Assembly: GCA_947259275.1 (NCBI GenBank)
Contig: CAMYMH010000003.1
Coordinates: 184,597 to 219,282, forward strand
DNA length: 34,686 nt
Reading direction: 5' to 3'
Source: an uncultured Acidimicrobiaceae bacterium
Lineage (GTDB): Bacteria; Actinomycetota; Acidimicrobiia; Spongiisociales; SHLN01
Part shown: positions 1 through 8,862 of the stretch, one piece after another
Layout of the letters: each line of letters starts with the position of its first letter
Position numbering within the stretch: the first letter of the stretch is position 1
Program-made: the position numbers and the translations under genes
Notes under the pieces: model-generated
The model's input: only the letters and a program-made list of their open reading frames with translations
Told to the model about the DNA's origin: nothing
Databases searched by the model: none

Positions 1-4
1 ATCG

Positions 5-149
5 GGAACGCCTTCGGCGTTCCTAGCGAGTTGCTTCGCAACTCGGGGGCGACACATCCGGCATCGGGAACGCCTTCGGCGTTCCTAGCGAGTTGCTTCA
101 CAACTCGGGGAACGTCTTCGGCGTTCCTAGCGAGTTGCTTCGCAACTCG
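5..149. repeat. Three REP-like double-hairpin units (family A)
   Basis: Three units occur at about 5-45, 67-107 and 109-149. Each has two adjacent perfect or near-perfect hairpins: arm GGAACGCC, loop TTC, arm GGCGTTCC, then TAG, then arm CGAGTTGC, loop TTC, arm GCAACTCG. Unit 2 has one change in hairpin 2 and unit 3 one change in hairpin 1. Related units are nested at 8994-9032 and 27812-27850. The structure is seen directly; calling it REP-like (non-coding, dispersed) is inference. Open frames across it are by-products of the repeat. Confidence 0.85.
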
Positions 150-308
150 GGGGAAAGGGACACATATCGGGCATCCGGCATCCGGCATCCTGCCCGCCAC
201 GATCAGCCGGCGCGACGACCGGAGGCCGGAAAGCGAGCGCAGCGAGCGCCGGAAGCCTGACGCCGAGCAGGAGCCAAGCGACCTGCGGGTCCCACCTAAA
301 CTTGCGCC
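150..308. other. Intergenic sequence upstream of the acyl-CoA dehydrogenase
   Basis: This stretch continues the repeat block. It has a short tandem of the hexamer-like unit CATCCGG (about 170-190) and a GC-rich palindromic stretch around 230-255 (GCGAGCGCAGCGAGCGC). No gene, convincing promoter or Shine-Dalgarno sequence was found before the ATG at 309. Confidence 0.5.
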
Positions 309-2099
309 ATGTCCGCCAACTACACGCCCCCCCTTCGTGATATCTCATTCGTCCTCGAGCACATCACCGACCTGGGTGCTCTCTCCAAGCTCGACAGCTT
401 TCACCACGCCGATCCCGATACCGTTGGCGGAGCCCTGGAGGAAGCCGGACGCTTCATGGCCGAAGTCATCGCTCCGACTAATCGGGTTGGCGACACCACG
501 GGATCCACTCACGACGGCGACGCCTCGGTCACCACCCCGGACGGCTTCAAGGAGGCCTATGCCAAGTTCGTCGCCTCCGGGTGGGGCTCGGTCGCCTACC
601 CGCCCGAGGCCGGTGGCGCCGGGCTTCCCTGGCTGGTTGGCCTTGCCATCCAGGAGATGTTCACCTCGGCCAACATGGCGTTTTCGATCGGACCGATGCT
701 CACCCAGGGTGCCGTCGAGGCCTTGCTGTTTCACGGCTCGGACGCGCAAAAGGCGATCTATCTCGACAAGTTGTCGAGCGGTGAGTGGATGGGCACCATG
801 GTGCTCACCGAGAGTGAAGCCGGATCCGACGTCGGGGCGCTCCGGACGAAGGCGGTTCCCAACGATGACGGCAGCTACTCCATCACGGGAACGAAGATCT
901 TCATCAGCTGGGGCGAGCACGACCTGACGGACAACATCATTCATATGGTGCTGGCCCGCACCCCGGATGCCCCACCCGGCACCAGGGGCATCTCGATGTT
1001 CATCGTTCCCAAGTTCCTGGTCGAGGCGGAGGGGACGCTCGGCGCCCGCAACACCCTCAAAGCGGTTTCGCTCGAGCACAAGATGGGTATCCACGCCAGC
1101 CCCACCGCAGTCATCACCTTCGAGGACGCCACCGGCTACTTGATGGGAGAAGAGAACCAGGGCATGAGCTACATGTTCACCATGATGAACAGTGCTCGCC
1201 TCTCGGTCGGGGTCGAAGGACTGGCGGTCTCCGAGCGCGCCTATCAACAGGCAGTGGAGTTCTCACAGGAACGCCGGCAAGGCCGTGCCATCGGCGCAGC
1301 CAAGACCGAGCATTCCCCCATCATCGAGCACCCCGACGTTCGCCGCATGCTCATGACGATGAAGGCCTACAACGAAGCGATGCGGTGTGTCTTGTACGCG
1401 ACTGCCGAGGCCTTCGACCTCACCCACCACTCCCCGGACGCGGCCGTCAGGGCCGCCGGCCAGGAATTCATGGATCTGATGACCCCGGTTGCCAAGGCCT
1501 GGTGCACCGACCTCGGGGTTGAGATGACCTCGCTGGCGCTTCAGGTACACGGCGGAATGGGGTACGTGGAGGAAACCGGCATCGCCCAGCACTACCGGGA
1601 CGCCCGCATCGCTCCCATCTACGAGGGCACCAACGGCATCCAGGCGATCGACCTGGTCGCCCGCAAGCTGCCGATGCGCAACGGCGGAGCCATCCAGGAC
1701 CTCATCGGGCGGATGGCGTCCCTCGACGCCGAAATGGCCGAAGCCGGAGACGACCTTGCCTCCATCCGAGGTGCTCTCGGCGCGTCGGTCGCCGATCTCA
1801 CCACCGCCGTGTTGTGGCTCGGGGAGCACGGCCCGAGCAACCCGAACGACGCCCTCGCCGCAGCCACCCCTTTCCTGCGCCTGATGGGTACCACCGTCGG
1901 CGGCTGGTACCTCGCTCGGGGCGCGCTGGCGGCTCGCGAGCTCATTCAGAAAGGGACCGGCGACAACGCCTTCCTCGAGGCGAAGCTGGCAACCGCCCGG
2001 TTCTACGCCGAGCAGCTCCTCCCACAGACCCGGGGGCTGCTCCCGATGGTCACCGCCGGGGCGGATCAATTGTTCGCCGTGCCGGTGGATCAGCTCTAG
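309..2099 (+). CDS. Acyl-CoA dehydrogenase, long ~600-aa type (DmdC/FadE5-like)
   Basis: A 596-aa flavoprotein predicted to oxidise an acyl-CoA to the 2,3-enoyl-CoA with FAD, passing electrons to ETF. The FAD/substrate motif TESEAGSD is at 167-174, the second dehydrogenase signature (LQVHGGMGYVEETG) at 411-424, and IYEGTNGIQ at 437-445, where E439 is the expected catalytic base. About 130 residues follow the core, as in the longer subfamily with an extra helical C-terminal domain that includes methylmercaptopropionyl-CoA dehydrogenase and mycobacterial FadE5. An N-terminal helix extension precedes the core. Substrate chain length cannot be read from the sequence. The gene is alone on its strand between a repeat block and the convergent hppD. 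The ATG at 309 has no clear Shine-Dalgarno sequence but fits the family N-terminus. Confidence 0.93.
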   Translation: MSANYTPPLRDISFVLEHITDLGALSKLDSFHHADPDTVGGALEEAGRFMAEVIAPTNRVGDTTGSTHDGDASVTTPDGFKEAYAKFVASGWGSVAYPPEAGGAGLPWLVGLAIQEMFTSANMAFSIGPMLTQGAVEALLFHGSDAQKAIYLDKLSSGEWMGTMVLTESEAGSDVGALRTKAVPNDDGSYSITGTKIFISWGEHDLTDNIIHMVLARTPDAPPGTRGISMFIVPKFLVEAEGTLGARNTLKAVSLEHKMGIHASPTAVITFEDATGYLMGEENQGMSYMFTMMNSARLSVGVEGLAVSERAYQQAVEFSQERRQGRAIGAAKTEHSPIIEHPDVRRMLMTMKAYNEAMRCVLYATAEAFDLTHHSPDAAVRAAGQEFMDLMTPVAKAWCTDLGVEMTSLALQVHGGMGYVEETGIAQHYRDARIAPIYEGTNGIQAIDLVARKLPMRNGGAIQDLIGRMASLDAEMAEAGDDLASIRGALGASVADLTTAVLWLGEHGPSNPNDALAAATPFLRLMGTTVGGWYLARGALAARELIQKGTGDNAFLEAKLATARFYAEQLLPQTRGLLPMVTAGADQLFAVPVDQL

Positions 2100-2248
2100 T
2101 CCCCAGCCCCTCCGAGCCGCTGGTTCGAATTGGCATGCCTGCCCGCCCTGGTCTACTTTCAGCGACCGTTTGAGACCACGCTGGATGGTTGGGCAACGGG
2201 CAGCGGGCGACGGGTACCGCGATCTTGTCTGAGATCAGCCGACCAGCC

Positions 2249-3346
2249 CTACAGGTTCCCGCGCTCGGCTTGATCGCGCTCGATGGCCTCGAAGAGGGCC
2301 TGGAAATTGCCGACTCCAAAGCCGAGCGAACCATGGCGTTCGATAATCTCGTAGAAGACGGTGGGGCGGTCCTGCACCGACTTGGTGAAGATCTGCAGCA
2401 GGTATCCCTCGTCGTCCTGGTCGACGAGAATGCCGAGCTCGGCAAGCTGGTCGAGGTCGGCGTCGATGGTCGACCAGTCGAGGCGAGTCTTCAGGTCCTC
2501 GTAGTAGGTATCGGGTGTCGTCAGGAACCGGACGCCGTTGGCTCGCATGGCTCGAACCGTGGCGATGATGTCTTCGGTGGCCAGCGCCATGTGCTGCACA
2601 CCCGCCGCCCGGTAGAAGTCGAGATACTCCTCGATCTGGCTCTTCTTCTTGCCCTGGGCGGGCTCGTTGATTGGCAGTTTGATGCGGCCGCTGCCGTCCC
2701 AGAGCACCTTCGACATGAGGGCGGTGTACTCGGTGGAGATGGCCTCGTCGTCGAAGTGATGGAGCTGGGTGAAACCCATGATGTTGGCGTAGTAGGCGGC
2801 CCACTTGTCCATATCACCGAGGTCGACATTGCACACCACGTGGTCGATGTGCTGCAAGCCGGTCGTCTCGGCGGGTGGCTGGTGTTTGGTGGCGTGATAG
2901 CCGGGCGCGTACACCCCCTGGTAGTTCGAGCGGTCGACGAAGGTGTGGATGGTCTCGCCGTAGGCCTTGATCGCCGAGCGCACCAGCTTGCCGTGCTCGT
3001 CCTCGTCCACATAAGGCTCCAAGTGGGGCTCGGCACCACGGTCGACGGATACCCTGAACGCCTCCTCGGCGTCGGGGACGGCAAAAGCAACGTCCTTGAC
3101 GCCGTCGCCGTGGAGTGCCTGGTGCTGAACGATCTCCGACTCAGGGCCGAGACCGGCGGTCATCACGAACCGGATACCGCCCTGTTCGAGCACGTAGGAG
3201 GTGCGATCCCGCACTCCGTGCTCGGGGCCGGCATAGCCGACCACGTCAAACCCGAAGGCGGTGCGGTAGTAGTGGGCGGCCTGGCGGGCATTTCCGACAT
3301 AGAACTCGAGCGCGTCGTAACCGAGGATCGGCATCAAATCTGTCAT
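2249..3346 (-). CDS. hppD: 4-hydroxyphenylpyruvate dioxygenase
   Basis: A 365-aa Fe(II) enzyme that converts 4-hydroxyphenylpyruvate to homogentisate in tyrosine catabolism. It has two vicinal-oxygen-chelate (glyoxalase-fold) halves. The iron ligands expected from the family are visible: H169 (LQHIDHVV), H252 (GVQHMALAT) and E333 (FYEIIER). The conserved C-terminal helix GFGVGNFQALFEAIERDQ (342-359) closes the active site. The open frame extends 30 codons further upstream into hmgA, but that part has no family similarity. The ATG at 3346 gives MTDLMPILGYDALEFYVGN, the usual start, preceded by GGGG. It lies 56 bp downstream of hmgA on the same strand and probably shares its transcript, so the product feeds the next enzyme directly. 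The downstream pathway genes (isomerase, fumarylacetoacetase) are not in the window. Confidence 0.97.
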   Translation of the reverse strand: MTDLMPILGYDALEFYVGNARQAAHYYRTAFGFDVVGYAGPEHGVRDRTSYVLEQGGIRFVMTAGLGPESEIVQHQALHGDGVKDVAFAVPDAEEAFRVSVDRGAEPHLEPYVDEDEHGKLVRSAIKAYGETIHTFVDRSNYQGVYAPGYHATKHQPPAETTGLQHIDHVVCNVDLGDMDKWAAYYANIMGFTQLHHFDDEAISTEYTALMSKVLWDGSGRIKLPINEPAQGKKKSQIEEYLDFYRAAGVQHMALATEDIIATVRAMRANGVRFLTTPDTYYEDLKTRLDWSTIDADLDQLAELGILVDQDDEGYLLQIFTKSVQDRPTVFYEIIERHGSLGFGVGNFQALFEAIERDQAERGNL

Positions 3347-3402
3347 GAGAAACCCCAGACCATGTGAGCAACCGTACGCATTAGGTATAACACGCCGATG
3401 AG

Positions 3403-4701
3403 TTAGCCGGTGAAGTGCTTCTCGAGGGCGTGCCACACTGACGGATAATCGTCCTGCAGGGCGGGCACCGAGGCCGAGTAGGCGGTTGGGATGAGTGGAT
3501 AGCGGGTCTCGAACATGAACGACATCGTGTCGGACAGCTTCTCGGGCTCCAGGTCCGAGGTGGTGGCCTTCATCCAGGCGTCGTGGTCGGGCCCGTGCGG
3601 GAAATACATGTTGTGGAGTGACATGCCGCCGGGCTCGAAGCCCTCCTCCTTGGCGTCATAGACGCCGTACAGGATGCCCATGAACTCGGACATGATGTTC
3701 TTGTGATACCACGGGGGCCGGAACGTGTGCTCCCCTACCAGCCATCGGTCGGCGAAGATGGCGAAGTCGATGTTGGCCACGCCGGCGTCCGGCGACGGGG
3801 AGGTGAGGACCGTGAAGATCGACGGATCTGGATGGTCGAAGCTGATGGAACCGATGACGTTGAACCGGGTGAGGTCGTACTTATAGGGGACGTGATTGCC
3901 GTGCCAACCAACCACGTCGAGAGGTGAGTAGTCGAGTTCAACCATGAACAGACGGCCGTCGAATTTCACATACAGCGCACCCGCCTCCTCGGTGTCTTCG
4001 AAGGCGGCCACCGGATAGAGGAAATCGCGCGGGTTGGCAAGGCCGTTGGCGCCGATCGGGCCCCGTTCGGGCAGTTCCAGATAGGTTCCGTAGTTCTCAC
4101 AGATGTAGCCGCGGGCGGAATCGTCGATCAGGTCAACCCGGAACTTCATCCCGCGCGGGATGACGCAGATCTCGCCGGGAGACACCACCAACACTCCGCA
4201 TTCGGTGGCGAACCGGAGTCGACCGTCCTGGGGAACGATGAGCAGCTCACCGTCTGCGTTGTAGAAGTAGGTGTTGGTCATCGACTCGGTGGCGAAGTAG
4301 AGATGGGTCGCCATGCCGGTCTGGGTGTGAGCGTCGCCGTTGGTAGCCACCGTGCGAATGCCGGTCAGGAAGTTGGTCGGCTCGTCGGGGAACGGGTGCG
4401 GGTTCCAGCGCAGCTGGCCGATCGGCGGCTGGGTCTCGCGGTTGGGAGCAGTCCGGATGTAATGGTTCTCCACCTCGGTGAACTGCCAGGCGTGCCTGAC
4501 GGATGGCCGGATCCGGTAGTGCCAATTGCGGCGGTTGCGAGGGTTGGGAACCGTGAACGCGGTCCCCGAGAGCTGCTCGGTGTAGAGCCCGAGTGGGGGC
4601 TTCTGAGGGTTGTTTTGGCCGACGGGGAGCGCCCCCGGCAGCGCCTCGGAGGCGAACTCGTTCCCAAACCCCGATTGGTACTCCGGATGCTCGTCGGTCA
4701 T
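3403..4701 (-). CDS. hmgA: Homogentisate 1,2-dioxygenase
   Basis: A 432-aa Fe(II) ring-cleaving enzyme that converts homogentisate to maleylacetoacetate. The N-terminus YQSGFGNEFASEALPGALP is diagnostic. The iron ligands match the human enzyme almost by number: H333 and E339 in RPPWYHKNIMSEF, and H369 in YFPHGPDHDAW. The cupin-type core includes PRGMKFRV and ERGPIGANGLANPRDF. A GTG 12 bases upstream (4713) is also open, but the Shine-Dalgarno GGAGGG lies just before the ATG at 4701, so 4701 is preferred. It is first in the pair hmgA-hppD; the order places the second enzyme of the pathway upstream of the first. Confidence 0.97.
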   Translation of the reverse strand: MTDEHPEYQSGFGNEFASEALPGALPVGQNNPQKPPLGLYTEQLSGTAFTVPNPRNRRNWHYRIRPSVRHAWQFTEVENHYIRTAPNRETQPPIGQLRWNPHPFPDEPTNFLTGIRTVATNGDAHTQTGMATHLYFATESMTNTYFYNADGELLIVPQDGRLRFATECGVLVVSPGEICVIPRGMKFRVDLIDDSARGYICENYGTYLELPERGPIGANGLANPRDFLYPVAAFEDTEEAGALYVKFDGRLFMVELDYSPLDVVGWHGNHVPYKYDLTRFNVIGSISFDHPDPSIFTVLTSPSPDAGVANIDFAIFADRWLVGEHTFRPPWYHKNIMSEFMGILYGVYDAKEEGFEPGGMSLHNMYFPHGPDHDAWMKATTSDLEPEKLSDTMSFMFETRYPLIPTAYSASVPALQDDYPSVWHALEKHFTG

Positions 4702-4807
4702 GCGGCCCTCCACGCTCGCTTATTGGCCGAGGCTACCGGAGGCGGCCTGCACCTTCCGGGAAGCGACTGGGCTCTAATTCTGCCGAGGAGGCTTGGTCGG
4801 CGACTGC

Positions 4808-6055
4808 CTACAGATCCTTTTCGGCGAGCTGGCGGAACTCATCCGGTACCGAGCGGGAAGCACCCAACGCCACCGACCCGTAGCCGACCGCCTCCCGCCC
4901 GAACCGATCTCTAACCGCATCGACCGCCCGGTCGAGCACCCATCGGGCGGCGCCCTTCTCGGTACCGGGTCGCCGCTCCTCATCTTCGAGCTCAAAGGGA
5001 AGCTCCAGTTGCAGGACCGCGTCGTTCTCCAGATGCGACACTGAGATCGCCAACAGCGAGATGGTCTTCTCACCGGGGTGATCGCCGAGGGCGGTTCTTG
5101 CCAGATCCTCGGCTACCTCGGCGAGGATGGTGGTGGCCGAGATCGCCGCCGGCAGCGTCACCGAGCGGGTAACCGAACGGAGGTCGGCGAACCGGACCCG
5201 CACGGTCACCGTCCGGCCGGCGCGGGACTTGGCCCGGAGGCGGGTGGCGACCCGGTCGGCGAGGTGCCGCAAGGTGCGCCCGATGACGGCCTCCGTGGCG
5301 GGCTGCTTGCCGAGCGCGGACTGGGCCCCGACCGACTTCGCCCGATGATGCCGCTCAATCTCTCGCGGATCCCGGTTCCATGCCAGCGCCCCCAACTTGC
5401 CGCCTACCGCCCGGCCGAGCAGGCGCTCGAGCGACCGGCCGGGGGTCTCCGCCAGCTGTCCGATGGTGAACACACCTACTTGAGCCAAACGCGCCCTGGT
5501 GACCGGGCCGACTCCCCACATCACCTCGACGGGCAGATCGTGCAGGAAATCGAGCTCGGTCTCGGGGTCGACGACGACCAAACCGTCCGGCTTGGCCACT
5601 TGGGAAGCGATCTTGGCCAGGTGTTTGGTGCGAGCCACGCCCACCGAGATCGGAAGCCCAACTTCCGCCCGCACCCGGCGCCGAATGGTGGTTGCCATTT
5701 CGGCCGGCGTGCCGAAGAGGTGCACCGATCCGGTGACGTCGGCAAAGGCCTCATCGATCGAGATCCGTTCGATGAGGGGTGTGAAGTCACCCACCACCTC
5801 GATGGCGGCATCGCCCAGCCGCTGGTACTCCTTGAAGTGGCCGCCGACAAACTGGAGGTGAGGACAGAGCTCACGCGCCCGCCGCCCCGGCATTCCGCCC
5901 CGCACCCCGAAGGCCTTGGCCTCGTAGGAGGCGGCCAGCACCACCCCTCCCCCGACGGCGATGGGCTTTCCCGCCAGACTGGGGTCGAGGAGCTGCTCGA
6001 CCGAGGCGTAGAAGGCATCCAGGTCGGCATGGAGGATGGTGGCCGTCGCTGCCAT
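4808..6055 (-). CDS. dinB: DNA polymerase IV (Y-family translesion polymerase)
   Basis: A 415-aa error-prone polymerase for translesion synthesis. The catalytic carboxylates are D11 (ILHADLDAFYASVEQ) and D101/E102 (ISIDEAFADVTG), and the steric-gate position is Y16. The fingers segment AASYEAKAFGVRGGMP (41-56) and helix-hairpin-helix region (VMWGVGPVTRARLAQVG) follow. Near the C-terminus, QLELPF resembles a beta-clamp-binding peptide. ATG codons exist at 6064 and 6055; AGGA stands 8 bases before 6055, while the first ATG overlaps that AGGA, so 6055 is chosen. A canonical LexA box lies at 6071-6084, so SOS induction is likely. Intact polymerase; no missing residue seen. Confidence 0.96.
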   Translation of the reverse strand: MAATATILHADLDAFYASVEQLLDPSLAGKPIAVGGGVVLAASYEAKAFGVRGGMPGRRARELCPHLQFVGGHFKEYQRLGDAAIEVVGDFTPLIERISIDEAFADVTGSVHLFGTPAEMATTIRRRVRAEVGLPISVGVARTKHLAKIASQVAKPDGLVVVDPETELDFLHDLPVEVMWGVGPVTRARLAQVGVFTIGQLAETPGRSLERLLGRAVGGKLGALAWNRDPREIERHHRAKSVGAQSALGKQPATEAVIGRTLRHLADRVATRLRAKSRAGRTVTVRVRFADLRSVTRSVTLPAAISATTILAEVAEDLARTALGDHPGEKTISLLAISVSHLENDAVLQLELPFELEDEERRPGTEKGAARWVLDRAVDAVRDRFGREAVGYGSVALGASRSVPDEFRQLAEKDL

Positions 6056-6069
6056 GCCGACCATCCTAG

Positions 6070-6085
6070 TCGAACATATGTTCGG
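6070..6085 (-). promoter_or_regulatory. LexA (SOS) box upstream of dinB
   Basis: TCGAACATATGTTCGG contains the perfect palindrome CGAACATATGTTCG (6071-6084), which matches the Gram-positive/actinobacterial LexA consensus CGAAC-N4-GTTCG. It ends 16 bases before the dinB ATG at 6055, so bound LexA would cover the transcription start. The match is seen in sequence; repression by LexA is inferred from the family and from the downstream gene. Confidence 0.88.
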
Positions 6086-6120
6086 TCAGCGTGGGCGGGA
6101 TGGGTGAGTCAGGCCTGCCC

Positions 6121-6546
6121 TCAGGCCTCAACTCCTTCATCGCCCCGGTTCCACTGATCGGCGTCCCGGTAGTGGCGAAGTTTGACGACCCGCGGATTGC
6201 TCATCAGGGACGCGGTAACCGCCTCCATGATTGCGAAATGCTCTGCCTGGTCCGAGGCGCCGAACCACCGCTTCCACCGGCGCAAGGTCGACTCGACGAA
6301 CAGCAACCACTGTTGGTCTTCGACCACGCCGACCATTCCTAGGAACACGTGCTGGCCGGCGGCGATGTCGAACGCATGCGAGTAGTCGGTCACCCCCCTC
6401 TCGAGTATTTGGACGCCCCGGTCCTCCAAGTCTTCCTCCAGGTAGTCGAGCAGCTCCTCGCCGGGGGGCTCACCGGGAGGCGCGTCACCGACCCGTTCCG
6501 TTGAGTAGTCGGCCTCGAATGAGATGTGGGTGTACGGCTCCGGCAT
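6121..6546 (-). CDS. Hypothetical protein, 141 aa
   Basis: Not recognised. The product is acidic and soluble with no signal peptide or membrane segment. The N-terminal half has an acidic helix (ELLDYLEEDLEDRG), the middle has a hydrophobic core (AFDIAAGQHVFLGMVGVVEDQQWLLFVES), and the C-terminal half is more basic (LRRWKRWFG, VVKLRHYRDADQW). It lies 65 bp upstream of dinB on the same strand, but the SOS box between them suggests separate control. The start at 6546 has no good Shine-Dalgarno sequence. Coding status rests on length, composition and fit between neighbours. Confidence 0.7.
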   Translation of the reverse strand: MPEPYTHISFEADYSTERVGDAPPGEPPGEELLDYLEEDLEDRGVQILERGVTDYSHAFDIAAGQHVFLGMVGVVEDQQWLLFVESTLRRWKRWFGASDQAEHFAIMEAVTASLMSNPRVVKLRHYRDADQWNRGDEGVEA

Positions 6547-6590
6547 GGAGGGGAGGCTATTCGCCTTCGGCTAGATAGGTGAGTGGCGAC

Positions 6591-7052
6591 CTAGCTCCGG
6601 GCCACCTCCCGAGGCCCCGGATCGGCCGGCGCCGCGATGGTTACCGGCACACCGGCGCGTCGGCGTAGGTCGGCGGCAAACTGCTCGACGCCGTCGCCCA
6701 GGGTCGCGTCGACCGCTTCCCGGGGGCTGCCGATGAGAATTGAACCGGCCGACATCTCCTTGACGTAGGCGGCCACAGTCTCCACCAGCTTTCCCACTCG
6801 CACCGCCACGGTGAAGCGTGCCTCATCGAGTTCGGCCCGGGCGGCGGTCGCCCTCGCCATCGCCAGGTCGCGCCATGCCATCTCGGCGCGGATCGCATGC
6901 TGCTCGCCTTCGTGAAGCGGTTCGTAGGCGAGAGGGTCGATCACCGACACGAAATGGACCGCCACGCCCCGGCCGGCCGCCAGCTGAAGAGCCGCCAGGC
7001 GAGTCTGATAGCTGCCCGGACCGCCCCTGACCGCGCACACAACGTCAGCCAC
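6591..7052 (-). CDS. Universal stress protein (UspA)-like
   Basis: A 153-aa single UspA-like alpha/beta domain: first strand VVCAVRGGPGSYQTRLAALQLA, second strand VAVHFVSVIDPL, and a late segment SAGSILIGSPREAVDATLGDGVEQFAADLRRRAGVPVTIA, where nucleotide-binding Usp proteins carry G-2X-G-9X-G(S/T). That motif is degenerate here, so ATP binding is doubtful. The GTG start at 7052 overlaps the antiporter stop by 8 bases and follows GAGGGCGAAG, so the two are translationally coupled. A soluble Usp-like partner downstream of an antiporter suggests a regulatory role on transport; that is inference. Confidence 0.75.
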   Translation of the reverse strand: MADVVCAVRGGPGSYQTRLAALQLAAGRGVAVHFVSVIDPLAYEPLHEGEQHAIRAEMAWRDLAMARATAARAELDEARFTVAVRVGKLVETVAAYVKEMSAGSILIGSPREAVDATLGDGVEQFAADLRRRAGVPVTIAAPADPGPREVARS

Positions 7053-8745
7053 CTTCGCCCTCCTCGCTCACCACTATCTCGCCTTGCCGGGCGTCACCCT
7101 CGATGAACTCGAGCGCCGCCAGGTGGTCATTGATCTCGGCGGTGAGCTCGGCCAGCACGTCCTCGGCAATCAGGCCCCGCCGGGCTGCGTCCTGCAGGGC
7201 GCTCCGCTCGGCCCGCAGCGTGTCGGCCCGCGCCTGCAGATACATGTCGGTTTCGAGCTCCGGGTAGCGCCGCAGGTGATCGCCGAGCTGCTCCCGGTCG
7301 CGGGCGAGCTCACCCTGGTACAAACCTGCTATCGCTTCGTACAGATCTCGGAACAAGATTCCCTGATTACGGAGTCGCTCCAACTCGTCGAGTCCCGCTT
7401 GCTGGGCATAGATCCGAGCTTGTCGACGCTGCTGCTCGATCCGCTCCTCCGCCTTGGCGGCGAGACCAAGCCGCTTGATGAGACGTCCGATGGTGAGGCC
7501 CTGCACCAGCAAGGTGAACAGCACCACCCCGAAGGTCATCACCTGCAGCGTGGAGACAAGCTCGGCTCCCAGGCTGCTTTCCTCGGCAACCAGACTGAGG
7601 GCAAGCGCCACCGAGATGGCGCCGCGCAATCCGCCCCAGAACATGACGTGCCGGTACGACCGGGGGATCTTCCGGTCCGGCTGGATGAGAGCATGGATCG
7701 CGCCCAGGCCGTACACGACCACCAATCTGGTGATCTGGATCGCCACCACCGCCACCAGAATCTCGTCGGCGTGGTCCAACAGCTGGCTGATCTCGATCCG
7801 AAGTCCGAGCAGGAGGAAGACGAGTGAGTTGACGACGAAGGCGAGGAACTCCCAGAAGTTCTCCAGCGTGAGACGGGTGGTTGGTGAGGTATTGCGAAGG
7901 CCGATGTTTCCGACCATGAGCCCGGCGGCCACCACCGCCAGAATGCCGCTCAGATGAACATCGGTCAGGTCGAAGATAGCCCCGAATTCCTCGGCCAGCA
8001 GGTACGAACCGAAGGCAAGCGCCACGGTCACGACGGTCTCGATGAGGTGGTCGTCGAGGTTCTTGAGGATGAGCGAAGACACCACGTATCCGAGCACCAG
8101 TCCGATCGCCAAACCGCCGAATGCATCGATGACGAACTGGCCGACTGCGCTCCCGAGCGAGAAAGTGGCGCCGGGACCGGCGGCGGCCAGCGCGATGATG
8201 AAAACGACGAACGCCACCCCGTCGTTGAACAGGCTTTCTCCCTCGACCAGGATCGTCAGCCGCTTCGACACCCCGATCGATCGGAAGAACGCGATGACGG
8301 CCACCGGGTCGGTGGCCGAGATCAGAGCGCCAAAAGCCACCGCCGGCGCCCACGGCACACCGTCGACGAATCCGCTTACGAACCCGCCAACCACGAACGC
8401 ACCGATGAGCGTTCCGACCAGGGCAAGCAGCAACACGGGAAACAGATCGCGACGAAGCCGCCCCCAGGAGATGTGAAGCGTTGCCTCGAATAGCAATGGG
8501 GGCACCAGGACGGCGAGGATGAGATCGGCGCTGATGTCGATTTCGATGGCCGTCTCGGGAAGGAACGCCAGCCCCAACCCAACGACCACCAGGGCCACCG
8601 TGTACGGAAGACGGATGCGCCGGACCACCACCGCCACTGCGGCTGCTATCGCCAGCAACAGAACGATGCTGACCTCGGAGTCGAGCAGCTCGGACGACTC
8701 CTCGGCGGCGACGATGAGCGGTAGATCCATTAGGCGGAGCAGCAT
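7045..8745 (-). CDS. Na+/H+ antiporter, CPA1 (NhaP) family
   Basis: Integral membrane cation/proton antiporter of about 566 aa. Numbered from the ATG at 8745, roughly a dozen hydrophobic segments span residues 24-430. The signature ATDPVAV (144-150) and EGESLFNDGVAFVVF (168-182) contain the Asp residues used for ion exchange in this family (D146, D175). After the last membrane helix comes a ~135-residue charged helical cytoplasmic tail (KRLGLAAKAEERIEQQRRQA onwards), probably regulatory. The frame is open from a GTG at 8805, but those first 20 codons read through a GC-rich simple repeat (GGKAVGGWRPAVGG). ATGs at 8745 and 8730 are better; none has a clear Shine-Dalgarno sequence. Likely first gene of an operon with the Usp-like gene. 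Confidence 0.93.
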   Translation of the reverse strand: MLLRLMDLPLIVAAEESSELLDSEVSIVLLLAIAAAVAVVVRRIRLPYTVALVVVGLGLAFLPETAIEIDISADLILAVLVPPLLFEATLHISWGRLRRDLFPVLLLALVGTLIGAFVVGGFVSGFVDGVPWAPAVAFGALISATDPVAVIAFFRSIGVSKRLTILVEGESLFNDGVAFVVFIIALAAAGPGATFSLGSAVGQFVIDAFGGLAIGLVLGYVVSSLILKNLDDHLIETVVTVALAFGSYLLAEEFGAIFDLTDVHLSGILAVVAAGLMVGNIGLRNTSPTTRLTLENFWEFLAFVVNSLVFLLLGLRIEISQLLDHADEILVAVVAIQITRLVVVYGLGAIHALIQPDRKIPRSYRHVMFWGGLRGAISVALALSLVAEESSLGAELVSTLQVMTFGVVLFTLLVQGLTIGRLIKRLGLAAKAEERIEQQRRQARIYAQQAGLDELERLRNQGILFRDLYEAIAGLYQGELARDREQLGDHLRRYPELETDMYLQARADTLRAERSALQDAARRGLIAEDVLAELTAEINDHLAALEFIEGDARQGEIVVSEEGEGG

Positions 8746-8862
8746 ACCGCCGACCGCCGGCCGCCAACCGCCGACCGCCTTGCCACCGATGGCTGTGGCC
8801 CTCACGGTGATCTATCGCGTTTGTGTGCGACACATTCACGGATCGCTCCTCGGGTTCTTCTT

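Noticed and set aside
31-927. 298-aa plus-strand frame from the repeat block into the acyl-CoA dehydrogenase
   Set aside because: Its first part is hairpin repeat and the rest is an out-of-frame reading of the dehydrogenase.
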